A stretch of 8,084 bases of DNA from Oligoflexia bacterium (GCA_903854365.1 CAINWE010000315.1:1-8084); one strand, 5' to 3'. Positions 1 to 6,780 are shown, counted from the first letter of the stretch. Translations and numbers: made by a program. The notes: generated by a model not told the origin, from the letters alone.

Positions 1-1
1 A

Positions 2-64
2 CGGAGCAGGGGGAAAGTGCTGGGCGGTGCCTCCCGTCTTGGTTCTTTGGATCTGGCGTGTTAG
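2..64 (+). CDS. 3' end of an unidentified upstream gene (partial)
   Basis: The frame starting at base 2 is open from the window edge to a TAG at 62-64 and reads as a plausible C-terminus (ending ...GGASRLGSLDLAC). Its codons (ggt gcc tcc cgt ctt ggt tct ttg gat ctg) look like those of the genes downstream. The stop lies 13 bases before the ATG at 78 and overlaps the AGGA that could serve as that gene's ribosome binding site, as expected for the previous gene of an operon. Only 20 residues are visible, so no product can be named. The alternative is that this stretch is the 5' end of the pseudouridine synthase, whose frame is also open to the window edge. Confidence 0.35.
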   Translation, partial: RSRGKVLGGASRLGSLDLAC

Positions 65-77
65 GATTGGCTCCCCG

Positions 78-734
78 ATGACTTCATTGAATCAAAAAGA
101 ACCGAAAATCCTCTTCCTTTCTCCTCGCTGGGTTGTCGTCGATAAGCCCGCAGTTTGGTTAACGATCCCCGGACGATCGGGGCCAGAAGTCCCTGTTTTG
201 CTCGATTGGGTGAGGAAACAGCACGGCCCAGTTTGGGTAGTTCATCGACTCGATCTTGAGACGAGCGGTGTGGTTTTATTCGCTCGTTCAGCCCAGGACC
301 ATGCTGATGCTAATACTTGGTTCGGTCAGCGCAAGGTCAAGAAGGTTTACCAATGTTTAGCTCAGGGGAGCGTTCACGCTCCATTTTTTAAAGTCAGTGA
401 ACCGATCGAAGGTCAGGCATCGTCGACTCAGTTTGAAGTGAATGAAAAATTTAAGGGCTTTTTCCTAGCCAAAGCTTTACCTCGGACCGGAAGACGGCAT
501 CAAATTCGGATTCACCTTTCGCAGAGTGGATACCCCATTTTAGGGGACTCTTCTTACGGGGGGCCGAGAGACGTTCAGACGGAATCCGGCCTCATGTCGG
601 TGCCGAGAGTGGCGCTGCATGCTCATGTGCTCGAGCTGCCATCGGGCGAAAAGTTTGAAAGCCCCTTGCCCGCGGATTTTTTGGAATGGCTTGAGATTTT
701 GAGAAAACCGACGGGAGGAGTTTCCGGTGTCTAA
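78..734 (+). CDS. RluA-family RNA pseudouridine synthase (no S4 domain)
   Basis: Predicted to isomerise uridine to pseudouridine in rRNA or tRNA in the cytoplasm; the target cannot be read from sequence. The 218-residue product from ATG 78 has the family core in order: a VVVDKPA strand near residue 20; the catalytic HRLDLETSG motif with the aspartate at about residue 59; the GRRHQIRIHL motif near residues 138-147; and YPILGDSSYGG just after it. It ends with the usual RVALHAH...SPLP segment. There is no N-terminal S4 RNA-binding domain, as in small RluA-type members. The frame is open to the window edge, and a GTG at 27 would add 17 residues. I prefer ATG 78 because the added residues look unlike the family, and because AGGA (63-66) precedes it. 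The gene's last 8 bp overlap the methyltransferase gene, so the two are probably co-transcribed and translationally coupled. Confidence 0.9.
   Translation: MTSLNQKEPKILFLSPRWVVVDKPAVWLTIPGRSGPEVPVLLDWVRKQHGPVWVVHRLDLETSGVVLFARSAQDHADANTWFGQRKVKKVYQCLAQGSVHAPFFKVSEPIEGQASSTQFEVNEKFKGFFLAKALPRTGRRHQIRIHLSQSGYPILGDSSYGGPRDVQTESGLMSVPRVALHAHVLELPSGEKFESPLPADFLEWLEILRKPTGGVSGV
713..720 (+). promoter_or_regulatory. Strong Shine-Dalgarno deciding a GTG start
   Basis: GGGAGGAG lies inside the end of the pseudouridine synthase gene, with its GGAGG core 8 bases before GTG 727. It supports the GTG start and the 8-bp overlap of the two genes. Confidence 0.7.
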
Positions 735-1731
735 TCTCCGTGCTGCTTGGGACTGGCGATCTGAAAGAGGGCTTTTTGAGGATCGATCTGCCGTTCGAGT
801 ATTTCATGGTCCCGGAGAGGGATTAGCAGACCTGCAGTATTTCGCTGTTGACCGATTTAATGATCATTATTGGGTCACTCAATGGGATCATCCGAGTCTC
901 ACTGCAGCCCGAATCACGACTCAGCGGCAGGTGATCGTTGATTTTCTGAGGAGTCGAGGGGCTCAGTCCGTCGTAGGGCTGGATCGGCCGCAGCGTGGGG
1001 TTGCTCCTCAGGCTGAAGTTTGGTGGGGGGAAGCTCCGAGTGACCCGATCACCGTTCGTGAAGGATCGGTTCACTTTTTGATCCGCCTTCGTGAGACGCG
1101 TCACCCGGGGCTTTTCTTGGATCATCGTCCCCTGCGAGAGTGGTTGATGGTGCGAGCGCGCGGGTGGAGAGTTCTCAATACTTTTTCGTACACAGGTAGT
1201 CTTTCCGTGGCAGCCGCTCTGGGTGGGGCTGCAAGCGTGACTACTCTCGATCTTTCGAAGCCCTCGATTCAGTGGGCGAGAGAGAATTTTAAATTAAATG
1301 GGTTGCCCGAAGGTGAGTCAGAACAGGGTAATTCTATAGTGAATAAATTTATTGCTGGAGACGTGTTTGAGTGGCTCCCTAGGTTGCGCAAGTCAAATAC
1401 CCTTTTTGATTGTGTGATTTTGGATCCGCCTTCTTTTTCACATGGCAAAGGCTCTCACGGAAAAAAAGGGAACTTCTCGACGGCTAAAGACCTGACTGAG
1501 TTACATCAACTTGCATTAAGTATTTTGGCACCCAAGGGTTTCTTGGTGACGTCCATTAACTCTGCCAACATTCCGTGGCAAAAATTCGAGAGTGATCTCC
1601 TGACTGCAGCGAAAGAAATCAACTGCGAGCTTCAGGTCTTGCGGATGATCGATTTGCCTGAGACTTTTCCGACTCGTTTGGGCCGGGGCGCGGACCGTTA
1701 TTTAAAGGGGTGGATACTCAGACGGGTTTAA
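727..1731 (+). CDS. Class I SAM-dependent rRNA methyltransferase, RlmI-like (COG1092 type)
   Basis: Predicted to methylate a base in rRNA using S-adenosylmethionine. RlmI of E. coli makes m5C in 23S rRNA, but the exact target here is unknown. The 334-residue protein shows an RlmI-like linker motif HPGLFLDHR (residues 126-134) and a Rossmann SAM-binding motif I FSYTGSLS (153-160). An acidic TLDLS segment (173-177) follows, then the catalytic-loop motif DPPSF (233-237), with a Gly/Lys-rich loop behind it. E. coli RlmI has 396 residues. This protein is about 60 shorter, and its N-terminus seems to lack the PUA domain, keeping only the middle substrate-binding part. The GTG start is supported by GGGAGGAG at 713-720. 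It sits 3' of and overlaps an RluA-type synthase, giving an rRNA-modification pair. The C-terminal TRLGRGADRYLKGWILRRV region is intact. Confidence 0.88.
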   Translation: MSNLRAAWDWRSERGLFEDRSAVRVFHGPGEGLADLQYFAVDRFNDHYWVTQWDHPSLTAARITTQRQVIVDFLRSRGAQSVVGLDRPQRGVAPQAEVWWGEAPSDPITVREGSVHFLIRLRETRHPGLFLDHRPLREWLMVRARGWRVLNTFSYTGSLSVAAALGGAASVTTLDLSKPSIQWARENFKLNGLPEGESEQGNSIVNKFIAGDVFEWLPRLRKSNTLFDCVILDPPSFSHGKGSHGKKGNFSTAKDLTELHQLALSILAPKGFLVTSINSANIPWQKFESDLLTAAKEINCELQVLRMIDLPETFPTRLGRGADRYLKGWILRRV

Positions 1732-1795
1732 ATGTCGTTTGGGTTTCGTGTTTCAGGTGATCCGGGCGGGCACGGGGGCGAATTTTTGCTTGGTG

Positions 1796-2495
1796 TCATC
1801 TCACCTGATTGGGTTTCGCGAGAACCTGCACTAAATCAGGTGGGAGAGGATCCTCGAATTTCATTTTTTCGCCGGACATGGGGTGGGGAAACTGCAGTTC
1901 GAAGGAGTGAAGAGCGACTCGTGAAAATTGCGGCGCTCCTTTTGATGTTTGGTATTTTACATCGCCCAACAGAGGATACCCCTCGCTGGAGGCCTGTGCT
2001 CGAATTTGGTGGGAGCGGCCTGTTTCTAAGTCAAATCTGACGAGAGTAACTGGTGAACCCCCGCCAATGGCTCCACTCCATCGGTTGTGCCCTCAGAATC
2101 GCACTCTTCCCGCTTGGAGACGGAGTGACGCTGACGCGATTAGTTTTTTGATTTTTCTCCAGCCGATGTTCCCATCGGGCTGGTTCTGGGAGTTTGCCCA
2201 ATACCCAAGCGAGATAAGAACGAGTCATTTTACCGGTTTGGAGAGCCTCGGTGAGTCGTTGAGCCGCTTTGGTGCGCTTTGCGACTACCATGAGTCCTGA
2301 GGTGTTCCGGTCTAATCGATGGATCAGTCCAACGTAGTTTCTACCAAAATAGATTCTGAGCTGATCGACGAGGTTGTCGTCGCCCGTTCGTTCTCCTTGG
2401 CTCAGGAGCCCGGCGGGTTTTGAAAGTACGATCAGATGGGTGTCTTCGAAGTGCGATGTCCAAGAATTCACGGTCCAAGAATACGCCTGCGGCAC
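1796..2495 (-). pseudogene. RluA-family RNA pseudouridine synthase, interrupted by one frameshift
   Basis: Read from GTG 2495, the first frame gives VLSKPAGLLS (about residues 23-32) and catalytic IHRLDRNTSG (Asp at about residue 62). It then runs ...EWSHWRG and stops at 2038-2040. Shifting by one base inside the G5 run of this strand (C5 at 2058-2062 on plus) restores family sequence: RGSPVTLVRFDLETG, then SHQIRAQ, YPLLGDVKY, RVALHSFEL and EDPLPPDL. The stop is TGA at 1796-1798. The repaired protein has about 232 residues with every family motif and no second lesion. That means a very recent mutation, phase variation, or a sequencing error in the homopolymer. If real, the truncated form lacks the second half of the catalytic domain and should be inactive. 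The gene follows the matrixin gene after 33 bases in the same frame. Its GTG start is the only candidate after that stop, with a weak distant AGGGA. It converges on the methyltransferase gene, with 64 bp between stops. Confidence 0.85.
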
Positions 2496-2528
2496 CTGAG
2501 ATTCAAGCTTTCCCTGCGAGGGAGAAAC

Positions 2529-3314
2529 TTAATAAAGACAGTTCGTCCGTGATTCATCATTCGGCATTAGGTTGCGTTTTTGCTCACCTATGAAACTGCT
2601 CGAATCGAAATTAAAAACTGGGTACATAACGGCAGCTAAATAGTCTGAGCTGAGGTTGGTGTTTGTGCAGCTGGGCATATTGGGCTTACTGCCGCAGGAG
2701 TGATCGAGACCGGCGAGGTGACCTAATTCATGAAGGAAAACAGACTGGAGGTCTGGCTGCTCCGTCCCCGAGACGAAAAAATTCTGGTAGTTGATCTCCA
2801 TAACGGAGTTTGAAAAGGTGTTGTACGTTTGCCCATTAGAGCTTGCGGTAGTGCCCGTTGCGGAGCAAGAGCTGGTGAGAGCGATGAAACTCGTACTATA
2901 GTATGCGGGCCAAGAAGTCAGTTTGTAAATTCCGATCGGAGTCGTAAACTGACCATTTGAGGTAGCTGCCGTCGAGCAAAGCCCACTGCTTGCTGCATTT
3001 GCGTTAGTCGTTAACATCGGGCTCGATGAACTTCCGTAAGTGTAGATTGGAAAGGATTTGCTACCGTTGAAAAACGTATTCCATGTGTCTACAGCGGCCG
3101 TCATCGCTGCCAGTTCGGTTGAGTTGAAATCGCCCGCATGAAACGCCAGTGAAATGGGATGGACGATCCAGTGCCCGAGGATGCTACCGCTCTGATCTGA
3201 GGGGATGATACAGGTGGAGACGATGGGTGCGCCTGCTCCAGTCAGGGCACAGCCTGGGGCGATGATGAAAGTTAGGGCGAGTAATAAGTTGATTAAGTGG
3301 AATTGGTTTTTCAT
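2529..3314 (-). CDS. Matrixin-like zinc metalloprotease, predicted lipoprotein
   Basis: Predicted exported zinc endopeptidase anchored by lipid in the envelope; the substrate is unknown. The 261-residue product begins with a short basic end and a hydrophobic stretch ending in the lipobox APGC, so Cys22 would be lipidated. The metzincin zinc site HELGHLAGLDH is complete at 195-205: His195, His199 and His205 bind zinc and Glu196 is the catalytic base. It is followed by the Met-turn VMYP around Met230, as in matrixins. The region before the active site is rich in Ser/Thr/Asn, typical of exported proteins. Besides Cys22 there are six cysteines (35, 113, 150, 207, 216, 259), an even number that allows three disulfides. 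No clear cysteine-switch pro-domain is seen. The ATG at 3314 has no good Shine-Dalgarno. The gene is divergent from comEC and lies upstream of the broken pseudouridine synthase. Close bacterial matrixins occur in Myxococcota and Bdellovibrionota. Confidence 0.88.
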   Translation of the reverse strand: MKNQFHLINLLLALTFIIAPGCALTGAGAPIVSTCIIPSDQSGSILGHWIVHPISLAFHAGDFNSTELAAMTAAVDTWNTFFNGSKSFPIYTYGSSSSPMLTTNANAASSGLCSTAATSNGQFTTPIGIYKLTSWPAYYSTSFIALTSSCSATGTTASSNGQTYNTFSNSVMEINYQNFFVSGTEQPDLQSVFLHELGHLAGLDHSCGSKPNMPSCTNTNLSSDYLAAVMYPVFNFDSSSFIGEQKRNLMPNDESRTNCLY

Positions 3315-3338
3315 GATAGCGCCAAGTCATTGGTTTTA

Positions 3339-3367
3339 TTTATATGTATTTAAAGTTTAACAGAGAA
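3339..3367 (-). promoter_or_regulatory. Possible promoter of the matrixin gene
   Basis: On the minus strand a TATAAA hexamer (3339-3344) lies 24 bases before the ATG. A weak TTCTCT (3362-3367) sits 17 bases further upstream. The A+T-rich stretch 3325-3360 contrasts with the G-rich block beyond it. The -10 is fair and the -35 poor, so this is only a candidate. Confidence 0.25.
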
Positions 3368-3390
3368 AGTAGGGTTTAGATAGCCTTCTT

Positions 3391-3467
3391 GTGGGGGGGG
3401 GGAGGGGAGTTGGTACCGGGGGGCGGAGTGGGGTGGTACCGGGAGGGTACCGGGGGACGGAGTGGGG
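3391..3467 (+). repeat. G-rich block with a 22-nt imperfect repeat (potential G-quadruplex)
   Basis: The block opens with a run of ten G (3393-3402), then A and four G. Two 22-nt copies of GGTACC-GGGGG(G/A)-CGGAGTGGGG occupy 3412-3433 and 3446-3467 and differ at one base. A shortened copy, GGTACCGGGA, lies between them (3435-3444). There are at least eight runs of three or more G on the plus strand, so one or more G-quadruplexes are possible. The second full copy contains GGGACGGAG (3454-3462), the motif also found in front of the transposase and in the repeats near 7350-7400. Confidence 0.75.
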
Positions 3468-3594
3468 AATTGAGGAGCAGTGAGGTGCAGCAGTTTAGGG
3501 TGGCTGATCGCAGTGAGTTTGAGTCCTGCAGTGTTGGATCCGTTTTGGAATGGAAATTGCTAAGTTGGGTGGGATGAGTCATCGTATGAGGGTG

Positions 3595-3623
3595 TTGCAA
3601 TACTTCTGCATGGGGTATTTAAA
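3595..3623 (+). promoter_or_regulatory. Possible promoter of comEC
   Basis: TTGCAA (3595-3600, four of six matches to TTGACA) is followed after 15 bases by TATTTA (3616-3621), or after 17 by TTTAAA (3618-3623). This is 39-45 bases before the comEC start. It is the best candidate in the gap but weak. Confidence 0.22.
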
Positions 3624-3661
3624 GTTCAGCTTGCTGGGTAGGAATTGATTCGGGCGCTGAG

Positions 3662-5797
3662 GTGATGCTGGGGTCATGGATTGTTGCATTCTTGATTGGT
3701 CTAAGTTCTCCTCAGTGGGAATTGGCGCATCGGAGTGGAAGAGAGAGTTGCTGGGCTAGTTTTCACCTCAATGATCAAAAAAGACTTTGTTTGAGTCATG
3801 CAGTTTGGATGAAGTGGCTTCAGGCGAGAAATCCGGATTTGATTTCTGCAGCAAAGGCTTCAGGTTCTTGGAAGAGTAGTTCAGTACCGCAGAATTTTTC
3901 AGATCATTCTGGACCGAAAAAGGTATTTTTGACTCAGTACGTACAAGAATTCTTGCAGCCTTCATCGAGTGGCGCTCGTTGGGGGGCTTGGGCTAGGCAG
4001 CAAGTTGAGCGGATTCGAGAGCGATCTTCGGAGCTTCTGGCACCGGTAGATCGCTTAGGGATAGTGCGGAGTTTGTTTTTGAATGAGGCCACATCGGGTG
4101 GTGCACTGCCTATTTTTCGGAGGGTTGGCTTTGTTCATCTCGTGACCGCTTCAGGCATTCATCTTTATGCGGTCTTGTCTTGGACTCAGGCAGTGATGTT
4201 CTACGTGAGCTTGGTCGGCAGAGTTCCTGTAAGCATCGGTCTGAGGTTCTCGCGATTTTTATCTTTTGGACTCTGTATTTTTATTTGGATTTTGGCTGGA
4301 GCCCGGCTCGGGCTGCTTCGTCCGGCGGTCGTGATTTTGCTCAGGAGTGTCGCTCGTCAACAAGGCGTGAAATGGAGATCAGGCTCTCCACTCGTTATCG
4401 TACTGTCTCTAGATTTGCTTGTGAGTCTCATGAGAGGGGAGTCGGCTGGAGGTCCTGGGGTGTCTGGGCGTTGGATTTATGCATTGGCTGTTGGGGGAGG
4501 AATATTTTGGCACGATTCTATGCTGAGCGGGAGATCTAAAGCGGATCAAAGGGAAAATTGGTTCGTAAAGCTCGGTGGGCACGTCGGGCTGGCTCTGGGG
4601 TCATGGGTGTTGGTGGCGGTGGTAGAGATCTGGGAAACCGGCTTAGTATCGGTTGCTACTCCTTTTTTAAGTCTTGTGACTTTACCCTGGGTTTGTCTCG
4701 TCATTTATCCCTCGATCTTTGTGGGTTTACTTTTCGTATGGGCAGGTTGGGGAGATTTTGGGAAGTGGATTTTATGCCGGGCCTGCCAGTCTTTAGAGTT
4801 TTGCGTAGTGTTGTTAAATGAGTGGGTCCTGGTACCTGGGAATTTGTGGATGGTTTCGCGTTGGGGAATTCTGGCGGCAGTCATCTTAGCTACATTCATT
4901 TTCGTGTTGGCTCATCGACGAAGAGTTCGACTTCAACTGGCTCTGGCTCTAGCAGTTGGAATATGTGTTTTTAGATTTTTTTCAAACGACGACGGAGAAA
5001 CGCTTCGGGCTCAGGCCGCTGATCGAGTGGTGCAGCTTGACGTAGGGCAGGGGGATTCCACACTGGTCTTAGGTCAGACAGCTGGGCTCATCGACGCAGG
5101 ATCAGAATTTTCGCTGGCTTGGGATGATTGGATTAAGGTTTTCGCAAAGGCTCGTGTGAGCGAGCTTTCTTGGGTTGCCTTGACTCATCTGGACGAGGAC
5201 CATGCAGGTGGTTTGCTTCGGGTGTCAAAAATTATTCCGATTCGATGCGTTGCTACTGCGCGGGAACAGCTCGCGTCTCCTCGAGGACATCGGCTCTCTG
5301 AGCGATTGGCGGAGGCGGGTTTAAGGCTGGAGTCTTGGGAGGGGGGATGTGTGCCTGTCCCTACGCTAGGGCCTGACCCAAAAGTGGCCGGCCATTCGAG
5401 GCATGGAAATGAAAATATGAGTGCTGTCTGGGTGCCGCTGAGATCGGGTGGGTTTTATCTTTCGGCTGGCGATGCCGATCAACAAGACGAAATTCGTATC
5501 GGTCATTGGGCCCGCGAGCGTTATCAGAGACTAGAAGACCACTCCTGGAAGGCTTTTCCTCATCATAAAGCTGGAATGACGCGGGCTCCGAGGCTGCTTA
5601 AGGTGAGTCACCATGGGTCCAGGTATTCGACATCGGATGAGTTTTTAAATTTCCTGAACCCGACTGAAGTCTGGATCTCTGCGGGTCAGGGCAATCGATA
5701 CGGGCACCCGTCGGTCCAGACTCTCGATCTCTTGAGTCGACGACGGCTCAGAATTCGGCGAACCGACCACGAGGGTAGTATTTCTTCCTCTGATTGA
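3662..5797 (+). CDS. comEC: ComEC/Rec2 family DNA-uptake channel
   Basis: Predicted inner-membrane channel that passes single-stranded DNA into the cytoplasm during natural transformation. The 711-residue protein starts with a short hydrophobic segment (about 4-15), followed by about 110 mostly polar residues. The competence domain comes next, with FVHLVTASGIHLYAV (157-171), WILAGARLGLLRPAVV (209-224) and several membrane spans to about residue 438. The C-terminal metallo-beta-lactamase-like domain has DVGQGDS (460-466), THLDEDHAGG (508-517), GDAD (603-606), VSHHGS (648-653) and GHPS (681-684). Its metal-site residues are therefore kept; in studied ComEC proteins this domain is linked to degradation of the non-entering strand. 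No other competence gene is in view. The start is uncertain: GTG 3662 or ATG 3665 are the first after an upstream in-frame TAA (3620-3622). The only Shine-Dalgarno-like signals are badly placed: TAGGA ends 18 bases upstream, and GAGG overlaps the start. Confidence 0.93.
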   Translation: MMLGSWIVAFLIGLSSPQWELAHRSGRESCWASFHLNDQKRLCLSHAVWMKWLQARNPDLISAAKASGSWKSSSVPQNFSDHSGPKKVFLTQYVQEFLQPSSSGARWGAWARQQVERIRERSSELLAPVDRLGIVRSLFLNEATSGGALPIFRRVGFVHLVTASGIHLYAVLSWTQAVMFYVSLVGRVPVSIGLRFSRFLSFGLCIFIWILAGARLGLLRPAVVILLRSVARQQGVKWRSGSPLVIVLSLDLLVSLMRGESAGGPGVSGRWIYALAVGGGIFWHDSMLSGRSKADQRENWFVKLGGHVGLALGSWVLVAVVEIWETGLVSVATPFLSLVTLPWVCLVIYPSIFVGLLFVWAGWGDFGKWILCRACQSLEFCVVLLNEWVLVPGNLWMVSRWGILAAVILATFIFVLAHRRRVRLQLALALAVGICVFRFFSNDDGETLRAQAADRVVQLDVGQGDSTLVLGQTAGLIDAGSEFSLAWDDWIKVFAKARVSELSWVALTHLDEDHAGGLLRVSKIIPIRCVATAREQLASPRGHRLSERLAEAGLRLESWEGGCVPVPTLGPDPKVAGHSRHGNENMSAVWVPLRSGGFYLSAGDADQQDEIRIGHWARERYQRLEDHSWKAFPHHKAGMTRAPRLLKVSHHGSRYSTSDEFLNFLNPTEVWISAGQGNRYGHPSVQTLDLLSRRRLRIRRTDHEGSISSSD

Positions 5798-5827
5798 AGC
5801 GTAGGCTGAAGTTGGGGGAGTTTCTGT

Positions 5828-5880
5828 GTTCCGTCCGAGGGGGCGGTTGGGGGACGGAGCTCATTACCGCCCCTCGCGGT
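5828..5880 (+). repeat. REP-like hairpin/pseudoknot element before the transposase
   Basis: A compact hairpin ACCGC-CCCTC-GCGGT lies at 5866-5880, preceded by GGAG (5856-5859) within GGGACGGAG (5851-5859). An outer stem pairs 5828-5836 (around CCGTCC) with 5852-5860 (around GGACGG), about nine pairs including one G-T. In addition GGGGCGGT (5840-5847) is complementary to ACCGCCCC (5866-5873). The last two pairings interleave, so a pseudoknot or switching between folds is possible. In known REP systems a GTAG or GGAG tetranucleotide stands next to a hairpin and is recognised by the RAYT transposase. Here six bases separate GGAG from the hairpin, so the match is suggestive only. The element ends 32 bases before the transposase start. 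Confidence 0.45.
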
Positions 5881-5912
5881 CTCGGCCCAGTTCTTTCATT
5901 AAGCTACTTACC

Positions 5913-6632
5913 ATGCGTACATCCCGATTTTTCATTCTTTCGCAGCCATCTGGAATCGTTCATCTTTTTTGGAGGTGCCACAATCGCGAGTATCTTCTTG
6001 ATCGTCCCCGAGCTAAAGGGCTTTTCTTTCAGAGTCTGATTTTCGGTCTGAAGCACCGAGGATCGTTCAACTCAGTGAAACTTCATGCATTCTGTCTCAT
6101 GAGCAATCACGTTCATCAACAAATGAGCTACGAAAACGGAGTGCAGAAGCTGTCCCATGTGATGCGGGTGGCGCATGGCCTATTTGGGAGACTTTTCAAC
6201 AACGCATTTAAACGCTCGGGCAAAGTGGCGAATGAGCGTCCAAAGACTTCTCTGATTGGTGATCCCGTTTCTCAGATGAAAGTTCATTTTTACATTGAAG
6301 CAAATCCAGTTCGCGCAGGCATGGTTAAGCTTGAGAAATTGCGATTCTACTTTTGGAATTCCTATCGGTTCTATGCTTACGGTGAGGTTGACGAATGGAC
6401 CTCCGCCATTACCGCACCCCAGTGGTACCTTGAGCTGGGTACAACTCCGGAGGTCAGACAAAAGGCTTACCGCAATCTTTTTCAGTACTATCTCAATCAG
6501 ACGGTGCTGGTTGCGTCTCAGTTTTTAAAACGCTTCATCGGAACTGAGATTTGGGTTCAACATCAAGAGCTAGGCCTTAAAAAAGTTCTTGAATCCCGCG
6601 CCCGTCTAAAATTGCTGAGTGGCCCGGATTAG
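5913..6632 (+). CDS. Y1 (HUH) transposase, REP-associated (RAYT/TnpA-REP) type
   Basis: Predicted single-strand DNA endonuclease of the IS200/IS605-like Y1_Tnp superfamily, acting on hairpin DNA by a covalent tyrosine link. The 239-residue protein opens with RTSRFFILSQPSGIVHLFWRC, typical of the family. It has the metal-binding HUH motif in CLMSNHVH (His66 and His68) and the catalytic tyrosine in HFYIEANPVRAG (Tyr127). A basic 98-115 segment (KRSGKVANERPKTSLI) and a C-terminal extension of about 100 residues follow the RAYT pattern. All key residues are present and the frame is unbroken. ATG 5913 is preferred, because the frame extends upstream only into the REP-like element and gives non-family sequence there. 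No clear Shine-Dalgarno precedes it, fitting the low expression usual for such genes. RAYTs are usually single-copy and domesticated, mobilising or maintaining REP sequences rather than themselves. The form seen here resembles those of Bdellovibrio relatives. Confidence 0.88.
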   Translation: MRTSRFFILSQPSGIVHLFWRCHNREYLLDRPRAKGLFFQSLIFGLKHRGSFNSVKLHAFCLMSNHVHQQMSYENGVQKLSHVMRVAHGLFGRLFNNAFKRSGKVANERPKTSLIGDPVSQMKVHFYIEANPVRAGMVKLEKLRFYFWNSYRFYAYGEVDEWTSAITAPQWYLELGTTPEVRQKAYRNLFQYYLNQTVLVASQFLKRFIGTEIWVQHQELGLKKVLESRARLKLLSGPD

Positions 6633-6740
6633 TATTACAGGTTAGTACGCTAAAACACTGCGAGTTACTCTGATTCTCTTTGGTGTCCATGTTGCTTGCT
6701 GCTCGCTGAGGTGACTCCATTGACTTCAGGGAGAGGTCAT

Positions 6741-6761
6741 GACAGGGTCGCGGCTCCTGTC
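6741..6761. repeat. Inverted repeat after the transposase gene
   Basis: GACAGG (6741-6746) and CCTGTC (6756-6761) form a six-pair stem with a nine-base loop. It is followed only by TTGATT, so it is a poor intrinsic terminator. On the minus strand its loop side carries GGAGC, the same five bases that follow GGGAC in the element before the transposase but in opposite orientation. It may be a degenerate right-hand REP partner, a weak terminator or chance. Confidence 0.3.
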
Positions 6762-6780
6762 TTGATTGGGCTTGATTAGG
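6761..6780 (+). repeat. Tandem decamer CTTGATTGGG/CTTGATTAGG
   Basis: Two adjacent ten-base units differ at one position, directly upstream of the ribosome binding site of the lipoprotein gene. They could be a binding site for a regulator or simple slippage; nothing more can be said. Confidence 0.3.

Larger units (their letters stand above)
3315..3661. other. Divergent intergenic region between matrixin gene and comEC
   Basis: This gap of 347 bases holds no convincing gene. Short open frames run through it, but their translations are low-complexity (poly-Gly/Pro) and match no family. From left to right it contains an A+T-rich promoter-like stretch for the matrixin gene (to about 3370), a G-rich repeat block (3391-3467), and about 125 bases of unremarkable sequence. 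A weak promoter-like pair then lies upstream of comEC (3595-3623). Confidence 0.7.

Noticed and set aside
1802..1842. Nine-base inverted repeat CACCTGATT...AATCAGGTG between the convergent genes
   Set aside because: The loop is 23 bases, no T-run follows either arm directly, and it lies within coding sequence of the minus-strand gene. It is not enough for a terminator call.
1732..2040. Open plus-strand frame after the methyltransferase, starting right at its stop codon
   Set aside because: The minus strand of the same DNA encodes the clear C-terminal half of an RluA-family enzyme down to 1796, so the plus-strand frame is a shadow. Its translation has no family features.
2760..2768. GGGACGGAG copy inside the matrixin gene as a mobile insertion
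   Set aside because: It encodes ordinary residues (GTEQ) in an intact protein and extends only a few bases of identity. It is counted but probably coincidental.
3389..3600. Short open frames on both strands in the G-rich gap
   Set aside because: Their translations are runs of Gly or Pro dictated by the G-rich repeat, with no coding character.
5794..6039. Open plus-strand frame starting with a TTG at the end of comEC
   Set aside because: It overlaps the REP-like element and the start of the transposase in another frame, has low-complexity Gly/Arg sequence and no Shine-Dalgarno.
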